Positions 17,967 through 26,934 of a DNA stretch of 40,660 bases are shown piece after piece. A program made the position numbers and the translations under genes. Origin of the DNA: Fodinicola feengrottensis. GTDB taxonomy: Bacteria; Actinomycetota; Actinomycetes; Mycobacteriales; HKI-0501. Under the pieces are notes generated by a model. It saw only the letters and a program-made list of their open reading frames with translations, had not been told where the DNA came from and searched no databases. The stretch spans positions 1 to 40,660 of the forward strand of contig NZ_WOTO01000075.1 of the NCBI RefSeq assembly GCF_010993775.1, read 5' to 3'. The stretch's first letter is position 1; each line of letters starts with the position of its first letter.

Positions 17967-19394
17967 CTACGGATGGGTCATCGAGAGCAGGTCCAGGGCG
18001 GCGTCGAGCTGGGCTTCGGTGACGACACCTTCGCCCGGCTGGTCGGCCACGAAACCCAGATCGAAGACGGCTTCCCGGATCGTCTGCCCCTGCGCGATCG
18101 CGTGCTTGGCGACCTTGGCGGCGCTCTCGTACCCGATGTAGCGGTTCAGTGGAGTGACCACCGACGGCGACGAGCCGGCCAGCTGATGCGCGCGATCGAC
18201 GTTCGCGGTGATGCCGTCGACGCACTTGTCCGCGAACAGCCGGGAAACGTTGGCCAGCAGCCGGATGGACTCCAGCAGGTTGGCCGCGATCACCGGCAGC
18301 ATCACGTTCAGCTCGAAGTCACCGGTGGCGCCGCCGAACGCGACGGTCGCGTCGTTTCCGATCACCTGCGCGCACACCTGCCGCACGGCTTCGCAGATCA
18401 CCGGGTTCACCTTGCCCGGCATGATCGACGAACCCGGCTGCAGGTCCGGCAGCGAGATTTCCCCAAGGCCGGTACGCGGACCCGAGCCGAGCCAGCGGAT
18501 GTCGTTGGCGATCTTGAAAAGTCCGACCGCGATCGTACGCAGCTGGCCGGACGCCTCGACCAGGCCGTCGCGGGCGCCCTGCGCCTCGAAGTGGTCGACG
18601 GCCTCGGTCAGCGGCAGCTCGGTGGCCTCGGCGAGTTCGGCGATGACGGCCGCGGAGAAGCCGGGCGGGGTGTTGATGCCGGTGCCCACCGCCGTACCAC
18701 CCAGCGGCAGCTCGGCGAGTCGGGGCAGCGACGCCGCCAGCCGCTCGACGCCCCGCTCGACCTGGGTGGCATAGCCGCCGAACTCCTGGCCGAGGGTCAC
18801 CGGGGTCGCGTCCATCAGGTGCGTACGCCCCGGCTTGACGACGTCAGCGAACTTCTTTTCCTTGCCCCGCAACGACTTCGCCAAGTGCTGAAGGGCCGGG
18901 ATGAGGTCCCGTACGACAGCGTCGGTGGCGGCGATGTGGATGGAGGACGGGAACACGTCGTTGGACGACTGGCTCGCGTTGACGTGGTCGTTCGGGTGCA
19001 CCGCACGGCCCAGCTTCTGGCTCGCGAGGGTGGCCAGCACCTCGTTGGTGTTCATGTTGCTGGAGGTGCCCGAGCCGGTCTGGAAGATGTCGATCGGGAA
19101 CTGGGCGTCCCACTCGCCGGCCGCCACCTCCGCCGCGGACTCCTGGATCGCCGCCGCCATGTCCGCGTCGATGACCTTGAGCTTGGCGTTCACCTTCGCC
19201 GCCGCGGCCTTGATCCGGGCGAGCGCGGCGATGTGCGCCGGCTCCAGGGTCCGCCCGGAAATCGGGAAGTTCTGCACCGCACGCTGCGTCTGGGCCCGCC
19301 AGCGCGCGCCGATGGGCACCCTGACCTCGCCCATCGTGTCGTGTTCGATCCGGTACTGCTGCTCGCCGTCCTCGGCGGAAGTGTTCGTCGCCAT
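17967..19394 (-). CDS. fumC: Class II fumarate hydratase
   Basis: Converts fumarate to L-malate in the TCA cycle; cytoplasmic homotetramer without an iron-sulfur cluster. 475 residues, the usual class II length, without any frame break. Visible motifs: TGSGTSSNMNTNEV (substrate binding, about residues 109-122), NDHVNASQSSNDVFPS, GRTHLMDATPVTLGQE and the superfamily signature GSSIMPGKVNP near 320-330 with the mobile catalytic loop Ser. ATG 19394 is chosen because MATNTSAEDGEQQYRIEHDTMGEVRVP starts the conserved region; an upstream in-frame start adds a poorly matching 17 residues. It diverges from the EcsC-like gene 76 bases away. A downstream gap of 65 bases separates it from the SMI1 gene. 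Confidence 0.95.
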   Translation of the reverse strand: MATNTSAEDGEQQYRIEHDTMGEVRVPIGARWRAQTQRAVQNFPISGRTLEPAHIAALARIKAAAAKVNAKLKVIDADMAAAIQESAAEVAAGEWDAQFPIDIFQTGSGTSSNMNTNEVLATLASQKLGRAVHPNDHVNASQSSNDVFPSSIHIAATDAVVRDLIPALQHLAKSLRGKEKKFADVVKPGRTHLMDATPVTLGQEFGGYATQVERGVERLAASLPRLAELPLGGTAVGTGINTPPGFSAAVIAELAEATELPLTEAVDHFEAQGARDGLVEASGQLRTIAVGLFKIANDIRWLGSGPRTGLGEISLPDLQPGSSIMPGKVNPVICEAVRQVCAQVIGNDATVAFGGATGDFELNVMLPVIAANLLESIRLLANVSRLFADKCVDGITANVDRAHQLAGSSPSVVTPLNRYIGYESAAKVAKHAIAQGQTIREAVFDLGFVADQPGEGVVTEAQLDAALDLLSMTHP

Positions 19395-19470
19395 GTCCCC
19401 TAGCCAAGCACGAACGGCGCGGCCAAGGCAGACTGGGATGACCACAAGATGGACTCAAATCGGAGGCGCC

Positions 19471-20148
19471 GTGTCAGTGCTGGCCAAGAAGACGGACCAC
19501 GTGCTGATGTCCTGCTGCTGCAGCGCGCGGTGGACGCCGGCATCGACGGCGTGGGGCCGTTCCGGGGGGCCCGTGACCTCGTCGACCCGTTGCAGCGCAA
19601 GGGAATGACCCCCAGCCAGATCGCCGACCGGCTGGTGCGTACGCAGTGCGGCCACGCGGCCGTGCAGGGCGCGGTCACCAGCGTCGGCGGCATCGCGACC
19701 GCGGCGGTCGGCGCCCCGGTCGGGCTCGCCGCCACCCTGCTCGTGCAGGCCCGGCTGACCGCGGCGATCGCGTACGCGCACGGCCATGACCTCGCTGACC
19801 TGGAAGTACGCAGCGCCGTCGAGGCGTGCGTGAGCGGCACCACAGAGGCCGCCGCGGCCAAGAGCACCGGCATCACCGCCGGCAAGAAGGCGGCCGGCGT
19901 GGTGCTGCCGCGGATCCAGGCCCGCGCCGCCGCCCGGGTGGCGACCCGGGTGGCCGCCGGCAAGACAGCCGGCGCGATCGCGTCCCGGGTGGCGGCCGTC
20001 GGTGCCAGCCGGGTGTGCCGGTGGTCGGCGCGTCGTCGTCGGCGGCGCCTTCGACCTCATCTCCACCAAACGCGTCGCCGACCGCGCCCGCCGGATGTTC
20101 GTACACACCCACCACACGCACGTCATCGACGGCGAAGTCGTCGAATAG
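19471..20148 (+). CDS. EcsC-family-like protein (frameshifted)
   Basis: About 225 residues. Core segments GIDGVGPFRGARDLVDP, AVQGAVTSVGGIATAAVGAP, LLVQARLTAAIAYAHGHDL and EVRSAVEACVSG match the helical EcsC family, whose biochemical role is unknown. The Ala/Gly-rich middle and VVGGAFDLISTKRVADRAR at the end suggest membrane-associated helices. GTG 19471 has GGAGG five bases upstream, which settles the start. Frame breaks occur near 19503 and near 20015; after each the expected sequence continues. It ends four bases before the convergent VOC gene, leaving no room for separate terminators. Confidence 0.65.
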
Positions 20149-20152
20149 AGGC

Positions 20153-20504
20153 TCAGCCCGAGTGTTCGCCGATGCAGAACTCGTTGCCCTCGGGGTCGAC
20201 CAGCACCGACCACCGGAGCCCCGGCTGCCGATATTCGGTCTTGTAGGTGGCGCCGAGAGCCACCAGGCGCTCGGTCGCTCTCGGCGCGGGGTTCGCCGCC
20301 GAGATCGACATGGACGCGGTTCTTGCCCGTCCGCGGCTCGGGCACCTTCTGCAGGCCAAGGTTCACCGCGGCACCTTCGCGGCCCAGGAGCACGAACTCG
20401 CCGTAGTCGCCGAGCACCTGGAGATCCAGCGCCGGTGCCCAGAACCCGGCGAGCCGCTGCGGATCCTCGCAGTCAATGGTGACCATGCTGATATCAAGAG
20501 TCAT
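20153..20504 (-). CDS. VOC (glyoxalase-like) superfamily protein
   Basis: About 116 residues, one VOC unit of paired beta-alpha-beta-beta-beta modules: ISMVTIDCEDPQRLAGFWAP at the start, NRVHVDL in the middle and WSVLVDPEGNEFCIGEH at the end. The metal ligands expected of enzymatic members are only partly present (His in VHVDL, Glu in NEFCIGE). Substrates vary widely in this family, so no function is assigned. One frame break lies near 20300, after HVDL. The start is ATG 20504. Confidence 0.75.
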
Positions 20505-20557
20505 AGCCGGACCGTACCGGCCACCTACGACATCGCAGCGGTGCCAGTGAGCGGGCG

Positions 20558-21333
20558 TTAGCGGCCGGTCCAGGTGGGGCGTTCCTTGGCGAGGAAGGAA
20601 CGTACGCCGGTGGCGAAGTCGGCGCTGCCGTAGACGGTCGCGAGGATGTCCTCGTCGGCGGGCAGGTTCGCGTTGCGGATCCGGCGCAGCGACTCGCGGG
20701 TCGCCCACATGGTCAGCGGGGCGTGCGAGCTGACCGTGCGTACGAGGTCTGCTACCACCGCGTCGAGCTCGGCGGCCGGTCGCACCTCGGACAGGAAACC
20801 GGCCGCCTGCGCCTCGGCGGCGGAGATAAGCCGGGCCCGCACCACGATGTCCAGCAGCAGGCTCGCGCCGAACCGGGAGACCAGCAGCGCATACGTCTTG
20901 GCCGACAGGCAGTTGCCGAGTGTACGGGCGACCGGGATGCCGATCTTGGTGTCGTCGCTGGCGACCCGCAGGTCGCAGGCCGATGCGAGTGGCACGCCGG
21001 CGCCGACGCAGAAGCGGTGAGAACGGCGATGGTCGGCACTCGTACGGACTCGACCCGGTCGAGCACGTCGCCGACCTTTTTCTCGTACCCGATGCCGTCG
21101 GTGCCGTCGGAGGAAAAGCCAGCGAATTCCCCGATATCCGTGCCGGCGATGAAAGCCTCACCGCCGGCGCCGCGCAGCACGAGGACTTTCACGTCCTCGT
21201 CGCGGTCGGCCCGATCGCATGCCTCGACCAGGCCGTCGTACATTTTCGCGGTCATCGCGTTGCGTTGCCGCGGCCGGTCGAACGTGACGGTCAAGGCCGG
21301 ACCGTCCCGCTCGACCCGCAGGTTTTCGGTCAT
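20558..21333 (-). CDS. Enoyl-CoA hydratase/isomerase family protein
   Basis: Crotonase-fold protein of about 258 residues acting on acyl-CoA thioesters. Visible are VTFDRPRQRNAMTAKMYDGL, the oxyanion-hole segments GGEAFIAGTDIGEF (about residues 60-73) and GVPLASACDLRVASDDTKIGIP, and the C-terminal FATGVRSFLAKERPTW helix. The GTDI and DDT context resembles hydratases lacking one of the two classical glutamates, so the reaction is uncertain. ATG 21333 lies two bases after the gltA stop codon: the two genes are almost certainly one operon with translational coupling. One frame break lies near 21018, just before VPLASACDL. Confidence 0.85.
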
Positions 21334-21335
21334 GA

Positions 21336-22628
21336 CTAACGGTTGCCGACGCCGACGTAGTCGCGCTCGCCGGGGCCGGTGTAGATCTGCCGGGGACGGC
21401 TGATCTTGAATGCCGGGTCCTGCATCATTTCCCGCCACTGGGCGATCCAGCCGGGCAGCCGGCCGAGCGCGAACAGCACGGTGAACATCCGGTTCGGGAA
21501 ACCCAGTGCCTGTAAAATGAGACCGGTGTAGAAGTCCACGTTCGGGTAGAGCTTGCGTTCGATGAAGTAGTCGTCGGACAGCGCGTGCTGCTCGAGCTCC
21601 ATCGCGATGTCCAGCAGCGGGTCCGAAACGCCGAGCTTGGTCAGCACGTCGTCGGCCATCTTCTTCACCAACGCGGCGCGCGGGTCGTAGTTTTTGTAGA
21701 CGCGGTGGCCAAAACCCATCAGCCGGACGCCTTCTTCGCGGTTCTTCACCCGCTTCACGAAACCATCCACGTCGTCCGAGCTGCGGTGGATGTTCTCCAG
21801 CATTTCCAGCACCGCCTGGTTGGCGCCACCGTGCGACGGGCCGGACAGCGCGTTGATGCCGGCGGCGATCGACGCGAACATGTTGGCCTGGGCCGAACCG
21901 ACCGTACGCACGGTTGACGTCGAACAGTTCTGCTCGTGGTCGGCGTGCAGGATCAGCAGCAGGTCAAGGGCGGCCCGCGCGGTTTCGTTGACCTCGTACG
22001 GCTCGGCCGGGAAACCGAACGTCATCCGCAGGAAGTTTTCCACCGTACCCAGCGAATTGTCCGGGTAAAGGAACGGCTGGCCGATCGACTTCTTGTACGC
22101 GTAAGCGGCGATGGTCGGCAGCTTGGCCATCAGCCGGATGGTGGTCAAATCCACCCCGGCGGGGTCGGTCGGATTAAGATTGTCTTGATAGAAGGTGGAA
22201 AGCGCGTTAACAGCCGACGCCAAAACGGGCATCGGATGCGCGTCCCGGGGGAAGCCGTCGAAGAACCGCTTCATGTCCTCGTGCAGCAACGTGTGGTGCC
22301 GGATCGAGGAATCGAACGCGGTCAGCTGCTCGGTGGTCGGCAGCTCGCCGTAGATCAGCAGGTAGCTGGTTTCCAGGAAGGTGGAGTTCTGCGCGAGCTG
22401 CTCGATCGGGTAGCCGCGGTAGCGCAGAATGCCGGCGTCACCGTCGATGTAGGTGATCGCCGACTGGCACGAACCGGTGTTCACGAAACCGGTGTCCAGG
22501 GTCACGTAGCCGGTTTTGGCCAACAGCTTGGAAGAGTCGATCCCGGCATTACCCTCCGTCGCCGGGATGATCGGCATCTCGAGCTCGCCGCCCGGATAAC
22601 GAAGGACGGTGGTGCTCTGGTCAGTCAT
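21336..22628 (-). CDS. gltA: Citrate synthase
   Basis: Condenses oxaloacetate and acetyl-CoA to citrate at the head of the TCA cycle. 430 residues, the length of type II (hexameric) citrate synthases, without frame breaks. The catalytic triad is visible as His266 in GPSHGGAN, His308 in MGFGHRVYK and Asp365 in PNVDFYTG. The N-terminal small beta domain (LRYPGGELEMPI) is typical of the type II form that can be NADH-regulated. ATG 22628 has an AAAGG eight bases upstream; an in-frame start 14 codons earlier lacks one. It precedes the crotonase gene by two bases. The 190 bases upstream hold its promoter, then element A. Confidence 0.95.
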   Translation of the reverse strand: MTDQSTTVLRYPGGELEMPIIPATEGNAGIDSSKLLAKTGYVTLDTGFVNTGSCQSAITYIDGDAGILRYRGYPIEQLAQNSTFLETSYLLIYGELPTTEQLTAFDSSIRHHTLLHEDMKRFFDGFPRDAHPMPVLASAVNALSTFYQDNLNPTDPAGVDLTTIRLMAKLPTIAAYAYKKSIGQPFLYPDNSLGTVENFLRMTFGFPAEPYEVNETARAALDLLLILHADHEQNCSTSTVRTVGSAQANMFASIAAGINALSGPSHGGANQAVLEMLENIHRSSDDVDGFVKRVKNREEGVRLMGFGHRVYKNYDPRAALVKKMADDVLTKLGVSDPLLDIAMELEQHALSDDYFIERKLYPNVDFYTGLILQALGFPNRMFTVLFALGRLPGWIAQWREMMQDPAFKISRPRQIYTGPGERDYVGVGNR

Positions 22629-22821
22629 CAAGGGGCCTTTCGTCCGGGGGGCGGGGAGCGCCCAGGTCATGGGTGCGACTCCCCGAGGGAGACCGATACA
22701 AGCCGGTAGATTGAACGCTACTCGTCCGTACAGACTCTCGGCACGTCCGTGGCCGCCGCTGGTCCGCTTTGCCGGTGTGATTTTTCTCCAACTACCCGAC
22801 GATATGCCTGCTGGTAGGGGA

Positions 22822-22988
22822 CTAGTACTACAGGGCTACTCATGCGGATGAGAGTCGAGATCCAAGTGTCGTCTGACGGTGCGGCGGGGCCGCCCTGCGT
22901 GGCAGCGCCACGTGGGCGGTTTCGCCGTGCCGTCAGTCGACACTTGGGCTCGGCTATCGCCGCTTGAGTAGCCCTGTAGTAGTACTAG
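22822..22988 (+). mobile_element. Element A copy 2: MITE-like long palindrome
   Basis: A 167-bp inverted copy of 16249-16412. It begins CTAGTACTACAGGGCTACTC and ends GAGTAGCCCTGTAGTAGTAC. Arms of about 80 bases pair throughout, with better pairing than copy 1 in the AAGTGTCGACTGACGG segment. The right terminus contains the TAG stop codon of the PfkB gene (22985-22987). A GTA duplication at the right end distinguishes it from copy 1. Confidence 0.8.
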
Positions 22989-23992
22989 CTGAGTGCGTCC
23001 TGTGGATAACCGGCCAGTGCGGTTTCCAGCTCGGTCCGGGTGGGCGGATCGGCGCCCTCCCGAGTGCACGTCAGCGCGGCCGCGACGACGGCCGCTCGTA
23101 CGACCGGACCGATCGTCGCCGTGAGATCCGCGCCCGCGAGGGCCTTGGGCAGTGCGCTTCCGAGCAGCCCGGCGGCGGCCAGCCCGTGCAGCAGCGCGCC
23201 GGCGAAGCTGTCGCCGGCGCCAACGGTGTCTACCAGCGCGATCTCCGGTGCGGACACGGTCAGCCGCTGGTCGCCGGCGAGCGCGACCGCGCCGTCGCCG
23301 CCGCGAGTGACCACGACGAGTGACGGCCCGCTGGCAGCCCATCGTGCCGCGACCTCCAGGGGGTCACGGCCGGGGTGCAGGTGGTCGAGGTCCTCGTCGC
23401 TGACCTTCACCAGCTGGCACAGCCGGACCAGTCGCTCGACCGCGGCGGTGACCTCCGGCCCGGAGCCGACGATGGAGGGCCGCAGGTTCGGGTCAAGACT
23501 GAGCGTGACCTCGTCGTTACTGGCCTGCTCCCGGGCGAAGGCCTCGATGGTGGCCGCGCCCGGGGCCCGCAGCGCCGCGATCGAGCCGAGGTGCAACGCT
23601 CGTACGGACGCGGGCAGCCGGGCCGGCAGCTCGCCGGGCCGCCACTGCCAGTCGGCCGTGCCGGTGACCCAGAAGTCGTACGACGCCCGGCGCCGCTCGT
23701 CGAAGGACACCACTGCCAGTGACGACGACGGCTCGGCGGCGTCGACCAGGAACCGCTCGTCGACGCCGTCTTCGCGGAGCCGGCGGCGGATCTGCCGGCC
23801 GAAGGCATCGGCGCCGATCCGCGCCAGCAGTGCCGTCGGCGAGCCCAACCGGGCCGCCGACACGGCGATGTTCGCCGGGCTGCCACCGGGGATCGGACGC
23901 AGCAGACCGTCGTCGCCGTTGGGCACCAAATCGACAATGTTCTCGCCGATCACGGCAATAACTGGGTCCACTGTGGACAATCCTGTTTTCAC
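22985..23992 (-). CDS. PfkB-family sugar kinase (fructokinase-like)
   Basis: Ribokinase/PfkB-family kinase that phosphorylates a sugar with ATP. 335 residues, intact. N-terminal signature GGSPANIAVSAARLG (about 36-50), dinucleotide-rich centre, and C-terminal signature DTVGAGDSFAGAL (255-267) whose Asp261 is the catalytic base. It resembles fructokinases most, but ribose or other sugars are possible. Its GTG start overlaps the glpX stop in a GTGA tetramer, so the two are translationally coupled; a sugar kinase beside fructose-1,6-bisphosphatase suggests joint use of hexose phosphates. The stop codon lies inside the terminus of element A, so the final residues may have been set by the insertion. 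Confidence 0.85.
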   Translation of the reverse strand: MKTGLSTVDPVIAVIGENIVDLVPNGDDGLLRPIPGGSPANIAVSAARLGSPTALLARIGADAFGRQIRRRLREDGVDERFLVDAAEPSSSLAVVSFDERRRASYDFWVTGTADWQWRPGELPARLPASVRALHLGSIAALRAPGAATIEAFAREQASNDEVTLSLDPNLRPSIVGSGPEVTAAVERLVRLCQLVKVSDEDLDHLHPGRDPLEVAARWAASGPSLVVVTRGGDGAVALAGDQRLTVSAPEIALVDTVGAGDSFAGALLHGLAAAGLLGSALPKALAGADLTATIGPVVRAAVVAAALTCTREGADPPTRTELETALAGYPQDALS

Positions 23993-25074
23993 GGCGCCTG
24001 GTCGAAATCAATCATCAGTGAGTACGCCTTCAGCTTGGTCAGCGAATGCCAGCTGTCGATCACCCGGATGGTGCCGCTCTTGGAACGCATCACGAGTGAG
24101 TGGGTGGCCGCGCCGCCGCGCCGGTACGTGACTCCCGGCAGCAGGTCGCCGTCGGTGACGCCGGTCGCGAAGAAGAACACGTTGTCGCCGCGTACCAGAT
24201 CGTCGGTGGACAGCACCCGGTCCAGGTCGTGGCCGGCATCCAGCGCCTTCTGCCGCTCGGCCTCGTCCCGCGGCCACAGTCGGGCCTGGATCTCGCCGCC
24301 CATGCACTTGAGCGCGCAGGCCGCGATGATTCCCTCAGGTGTGCCGCCGATGCCCATAAGGACGTCGACCGCGCTGGTGTCGCGGGCCGCGGAAATGGCG
24401 CCGGCCACGTCTCCGTCGGAGATGAAATGGATCCGGGCGCCGGTCTGGCGGACCTGGTTGACCAGCTCGCCGTGCCGGGGACGGTCCAGGATGCAGACCG
24501 TCACGTCACCGACGCCGGTGTCCTTCGCCTTCGCGATCCGGGCAATGTTGTCCGACACCGGCGCGGTGATGTCCACGACGCCCGCGCAGTCCGGCCCGAC
24601 GGCGAGTTTTTCCATGTAGAACACCGCGGACGGGTCGAACATCGCGCCTCGCTCGGCCAGCGCGAGAACGGCGATCGCGTTCGGCATGCCCTTCGCCATC
24701 AGGGTCGTACCGTCGATCGGGTCGACCGCCACATCGCACTGCGGGCCCGTACCGTCGCCGACCCGCTCGCCGTTGTAGAGCATCGGCGCGTGGTCTTTTT
24801 CGCCTTCGCCAATGACGACCACGCCGTTCATCGAGACGCCGTTGATCAGTTTGGCGCATCGCGTCCACCGCGGCGCCGTCGCCGCCGTTCTTGTCGCCCC
24901 GCCCCACCCATCGGCCGGCCGCCATCGCGGCCGCCTCGGTGACCCGAACCAGCTCGAGGGCGAGGTTGCGGTCGGGGGCCTGCGGGCCAGTCGTGGTGGG
25001 CATCGGGTGTACTGGTGCGACCCGAGCTCCGCCGGGTCCGGTCCGGCGCCGCCCATGCGGCCGTGCTCGTTCAC
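23989..25074 (-). CDS. glpX: Class II fructose-1,6-bisphosphatase
   Basis: Removes the 1-phosphate of fructose-1,6-bisphosphate in gluconeogenesis. Visible are APDRNLALELVRVTEAAAMA, GRGDKNGGDGAAVDAM, IGEGEKDHAPML, the metal motif DVAVDPIDGTT and VLMGIGGTPEGI. The C-terminus is complete, ending in the GTGA overlap with the PfkB gene. GTG 25074 has a GGGAGG eight bases upstream and is the likely start, but its frame must change once to reach PTTTGPQAPDRN and again near 24858, just before KLINGVSMNG. If ATG 25003 were the start, only the second break would be needed. Both look like sequencing indels in an essential-type central gene. The length is about 361 residues. Confidence 0.9.
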   Translation of the reverse strand: MNEHGRMGGAGPDPAELGSHQYTRCPPRLARRPPTATSPSSWFGSPRRPRWRPADGWGGATRTAATAPRWTRCAKLINGVSMNGVVVIGEGEKDHAPMLYNGERVGDGTGPQCDVAVDPIDGTTLMAKGMPNAIAVLALAERGAMFDPSAVFYMEKLAVGPDCAGVVDITAPVSDNIARIAKAKDTGVGDVTVCILDRPRHGELVNQVRQTGARIHFISDGDVAGAISAARDTSAVDVLMGIGGTPEGIIAACALKCMGGEIQARLWPRDEAERQKALDAGHDLDRVLSTDDLVRGDNVFFFATGVTDGDLLPGVTYRRGGAATHSLVMRSKSGTIRVIDSWHSLTKLKAYSLMIDFDQAP

Positions 25075-25258
25075 GTGTGCCTCCCTGACGCCGCGCTGGG
25101 TGTCGCGGCGACGCTCCCTCGTCGGTGCGTCTCATGCTACTGGCGGCGGTGGCCCCGACCGCTGGTCGGCCTCGTTCGTACGCTCGCTGGAAACGTCCGG
25201 TCCGGCAGGGGCGGACCGGGGTCAGTCGGCCAGCGCCGATGGCGGACGATGGGGGGGA

Positions 25259-25795
25259 GTGAGTAGCTCTTCCGCGCCGTCCCGCGCCAATCCACTGCCG
25301 CGCAACATGGCGATCAGCCTCGGCGTGCTGCTGATCCCGATCGTGGCCGTCGTGCTGGTGGTCCAGTGGCTGTCCGGTGGCCCGGCCGCGGTGGACCCCT
25401 CGTCCGCGTACGAGTCGGCCCGGGCCGTGGACCGCTTCCCGGTGCTGCAGCCGCAGGGGCTGCCGACCGGCTGGACGGTGACGCGTGCTGATGTGGACCA
25501 CGGCAACGGTGGTACGGCGACGCTGCGGATCGGTTACGTGAGCCCGAGCGGCGGGTCGGCGCGGATCGTTGAGAGCGACGTGCCGGTGACCAGCCTGCTG
25601 CCGGACGAGCTTGGTGGCGTACGCCCGCCGGTCGGTGACCGCACCGTCGGCGGCCGGGACTGGCAGATCTACTCCGGCCGCGGCAAGGAGCGCGCGCTGG
25701 TGTGGCAGCAGCCCAAGGTCACCATCCTGGTCATCGGCCAGATGCCCGATTCCGAGCTGAACGCCCTCGCCGCTTCCCTCCACCCAGCCAGGTAG
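25259..25795 (+). CDS. DUF4245 membrane-anchored protein
   Basis: 178 residues. One N-terminal membrane helix (MAISLGVLLIPIVAVVLVVQ, about 17-36) is followed by an extracytoplasmic domain with the DUF4245 pattern: AVDRFPVLQPQGLPTGWTVT, LRIGYVSPSGGSARIVES and GGRDWQIYSGRGKERALVW. The function is unknown; in actinobacteria the gene commonly sits between glpX and xseB, as here. GTG 25259 follows a run of seven G and A that can serve as ribosome site. It is divergent from glpX and convergent with xseB, and intact. Confidence 0.8.
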   Translation: MSSSSAPSRANPLPRNMAISLGVLLIPIVAVVLVVQWLSGGPAAVDPSSAYESARAVDRFPVLQPQGLPTGWTVTRADVDHGNGGTATLRIGYVSPSGGSARIVESDVPVTSLLPDELGGVRPPVGDRTVGGRDWQIYSGRGKERALVWQQPKVTILVIGQMPDSELNALAASLHPAR

Positions 25796-25851
25796 CCCCT
25801 CGCCGCCTCCGCCGACCACCCTCGGTCACGCTCCGCGACGCCCGTTGGTGG

Positions 25852-26085
25852 TTACTCAGGGGTGGATTCGCGGGCGGCGCGGGCGGCTTCGAGTTTCTTG
25901 CGGGCGCCGTCCAGCCAGGCCTGGCAGGCGTCGGCGAGCGCCTCGCCGCGCTCCCACAGGGCCAGCGACTCCTCCAGGGTGGCGCCGCCGGTCTCCAGTT
26001 TCTGGACGACCTGGGTGAGTTCGGCGCGGGCCTGCTCGTACGACAGGTCGCGGACATCGGCGTTCACGGACGGTTTGGCAGCCAC
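25852..26085 (-). CDS. xseB: Exodeoxyribonuclease VII small subunit
   Basis: Small helical subunit of exonuclease VII, which degrades single-stranded DNA in mismatch repair and damage processing. 77 residues, typical. The core LSYEQARAELTQVVQKLETG and LEESLALWERGEAL is clear. The GTG at 26085 is chosen because no in-frame ATG fits. In most actinobacteria xseB follows xseA directly; here about 1.1 kb with a membrane-protein gene and a repeat separates them. Confidence 0.95.
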   Translation of the reverse strand: MAAKPSVNADVRDLSYEQARAELTQVVQKLETGGATLEESLALWERGEALADACQAWLDGARKKLEAARAARESTPE

Positions 26086-26180
26086 CGGCCGATCGTACGT
26101 CCCCCCCCCGTCGACACCGCGTTGGTACGGCCTGCCGCCGACACGGCAGGTGGGGAAGGTCCGCCGGCGGCACGGCAAAG

Positions 26181-26809
26181 TCAGAGGGCGGCCTCGATTT
26201 TCTTCGCGGCACTCTCGGCGTGCGCCTGCCAGCTGGGATCGTGTGCCCCGCCTGGTGTCAATGCGAAGTCGACCAGGATTTCGGCATTCCCGTGGGAAAA
26301 GATCAGTTGAGCGGTGCCCGGGGGGGGCAGCCAGCCGCCGTACGCGGGCGAGTGAAAGCCAGGCACCGACACGGATCCGGTCAGGTCCTGCCCGTCCTCT
26401 CGCGCGGCGGCTTTGGCCGCGTCTGCCCCCGAGCCCTTGCTTTGGTAGCTGCTGGGAAAGACGTCGACTTCGACGTAGAACCGGGAATGCTTCCCGTCCG
26501 CTCGGTTGGCCCCACCCATGCGCAGCCGCGAAACAGCGAGTGTTTGTTTTCCTTGCGGTTACACGTCTTAGTGGTGGGGCCGGTGGCACCGTCGCTGATC
26601 ATGACCGGGGTGACGAGATTCTCCACCTGGAAGTAGCCGGAGTACTGGTCCGTGGACCGGTTACTGGTCAGGAAGAACACGACCCCTCCGGCCAGCACGA
26701 CCAACAGGATGACGGACGATAAACCGACGAAGATCCAGGGACCGGTCCGGCGGCGCCGAAGCGGCATGTACGGCCCGTACGAGCCTGGCGGTGGAGGCAT
26801 TGCTGCCAT
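26181..26809 (-). CDS. Single-pass membrane protein of unknown function (frameshifted)
   Basis: About 209 residues. A Pro/Gly/Tyr-rich head (MPPPPGSYGPYMPLRRRR) is followed by one membrane helix (WIFVGLSSVILLVVLAGGVV, about residues 25-47) and an outside domain of about 150 residues ending GGAHDPSWQAHAESAAKKIE. The architecture resembles actinobacterial membrane-anchored proteins of unknown function. The frame breaks near 26510 between CAW and MGGANRADGKHSRF. ATG 26809 or 26800 are both usable starts. The gene sits between xseB and xseA in the same direction, an unusual place. I do not recognise a family. Confidence 0.6.
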
Positions 26810-26855
26810 GCTGAAGACCCCGTCTTTGAGCGGTGTTCCGCTACTGAGCCGACTG

Positions 26856-26934
26856 TTATCAAGGAGACCAGGACTAGCTGTTTTGGCAGGTCTAAAGGCT
26901 GTATAAGTCCAGCTACTCCTGGCCTCCTTGATAA
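26856..26934. repeat. A/T-richer 79-bp inverted repeat
   Basis: TTATCAAGGAGACCAGGA...TAGCTG on the left pairs with CAGCTA...CCTGG.CTCCTTGATAA on the right, arms of about 25 bases with two or three differences, around about 28 A/T-rich bases. Its base composition is unlike its neighbours. It lies upstream of the membrane-protein gene and downstream of xseA on the minus strand. It could be a terminator-like structure, but its length and composition suggest a small mobile or decayed repeat. Confidence 0.65.

Noticed and set aside
17934..19403. 489-residue plus-strand open frame
   Set aside because: It is the antisense of fumC, which is a clear complete gene in the other strand.
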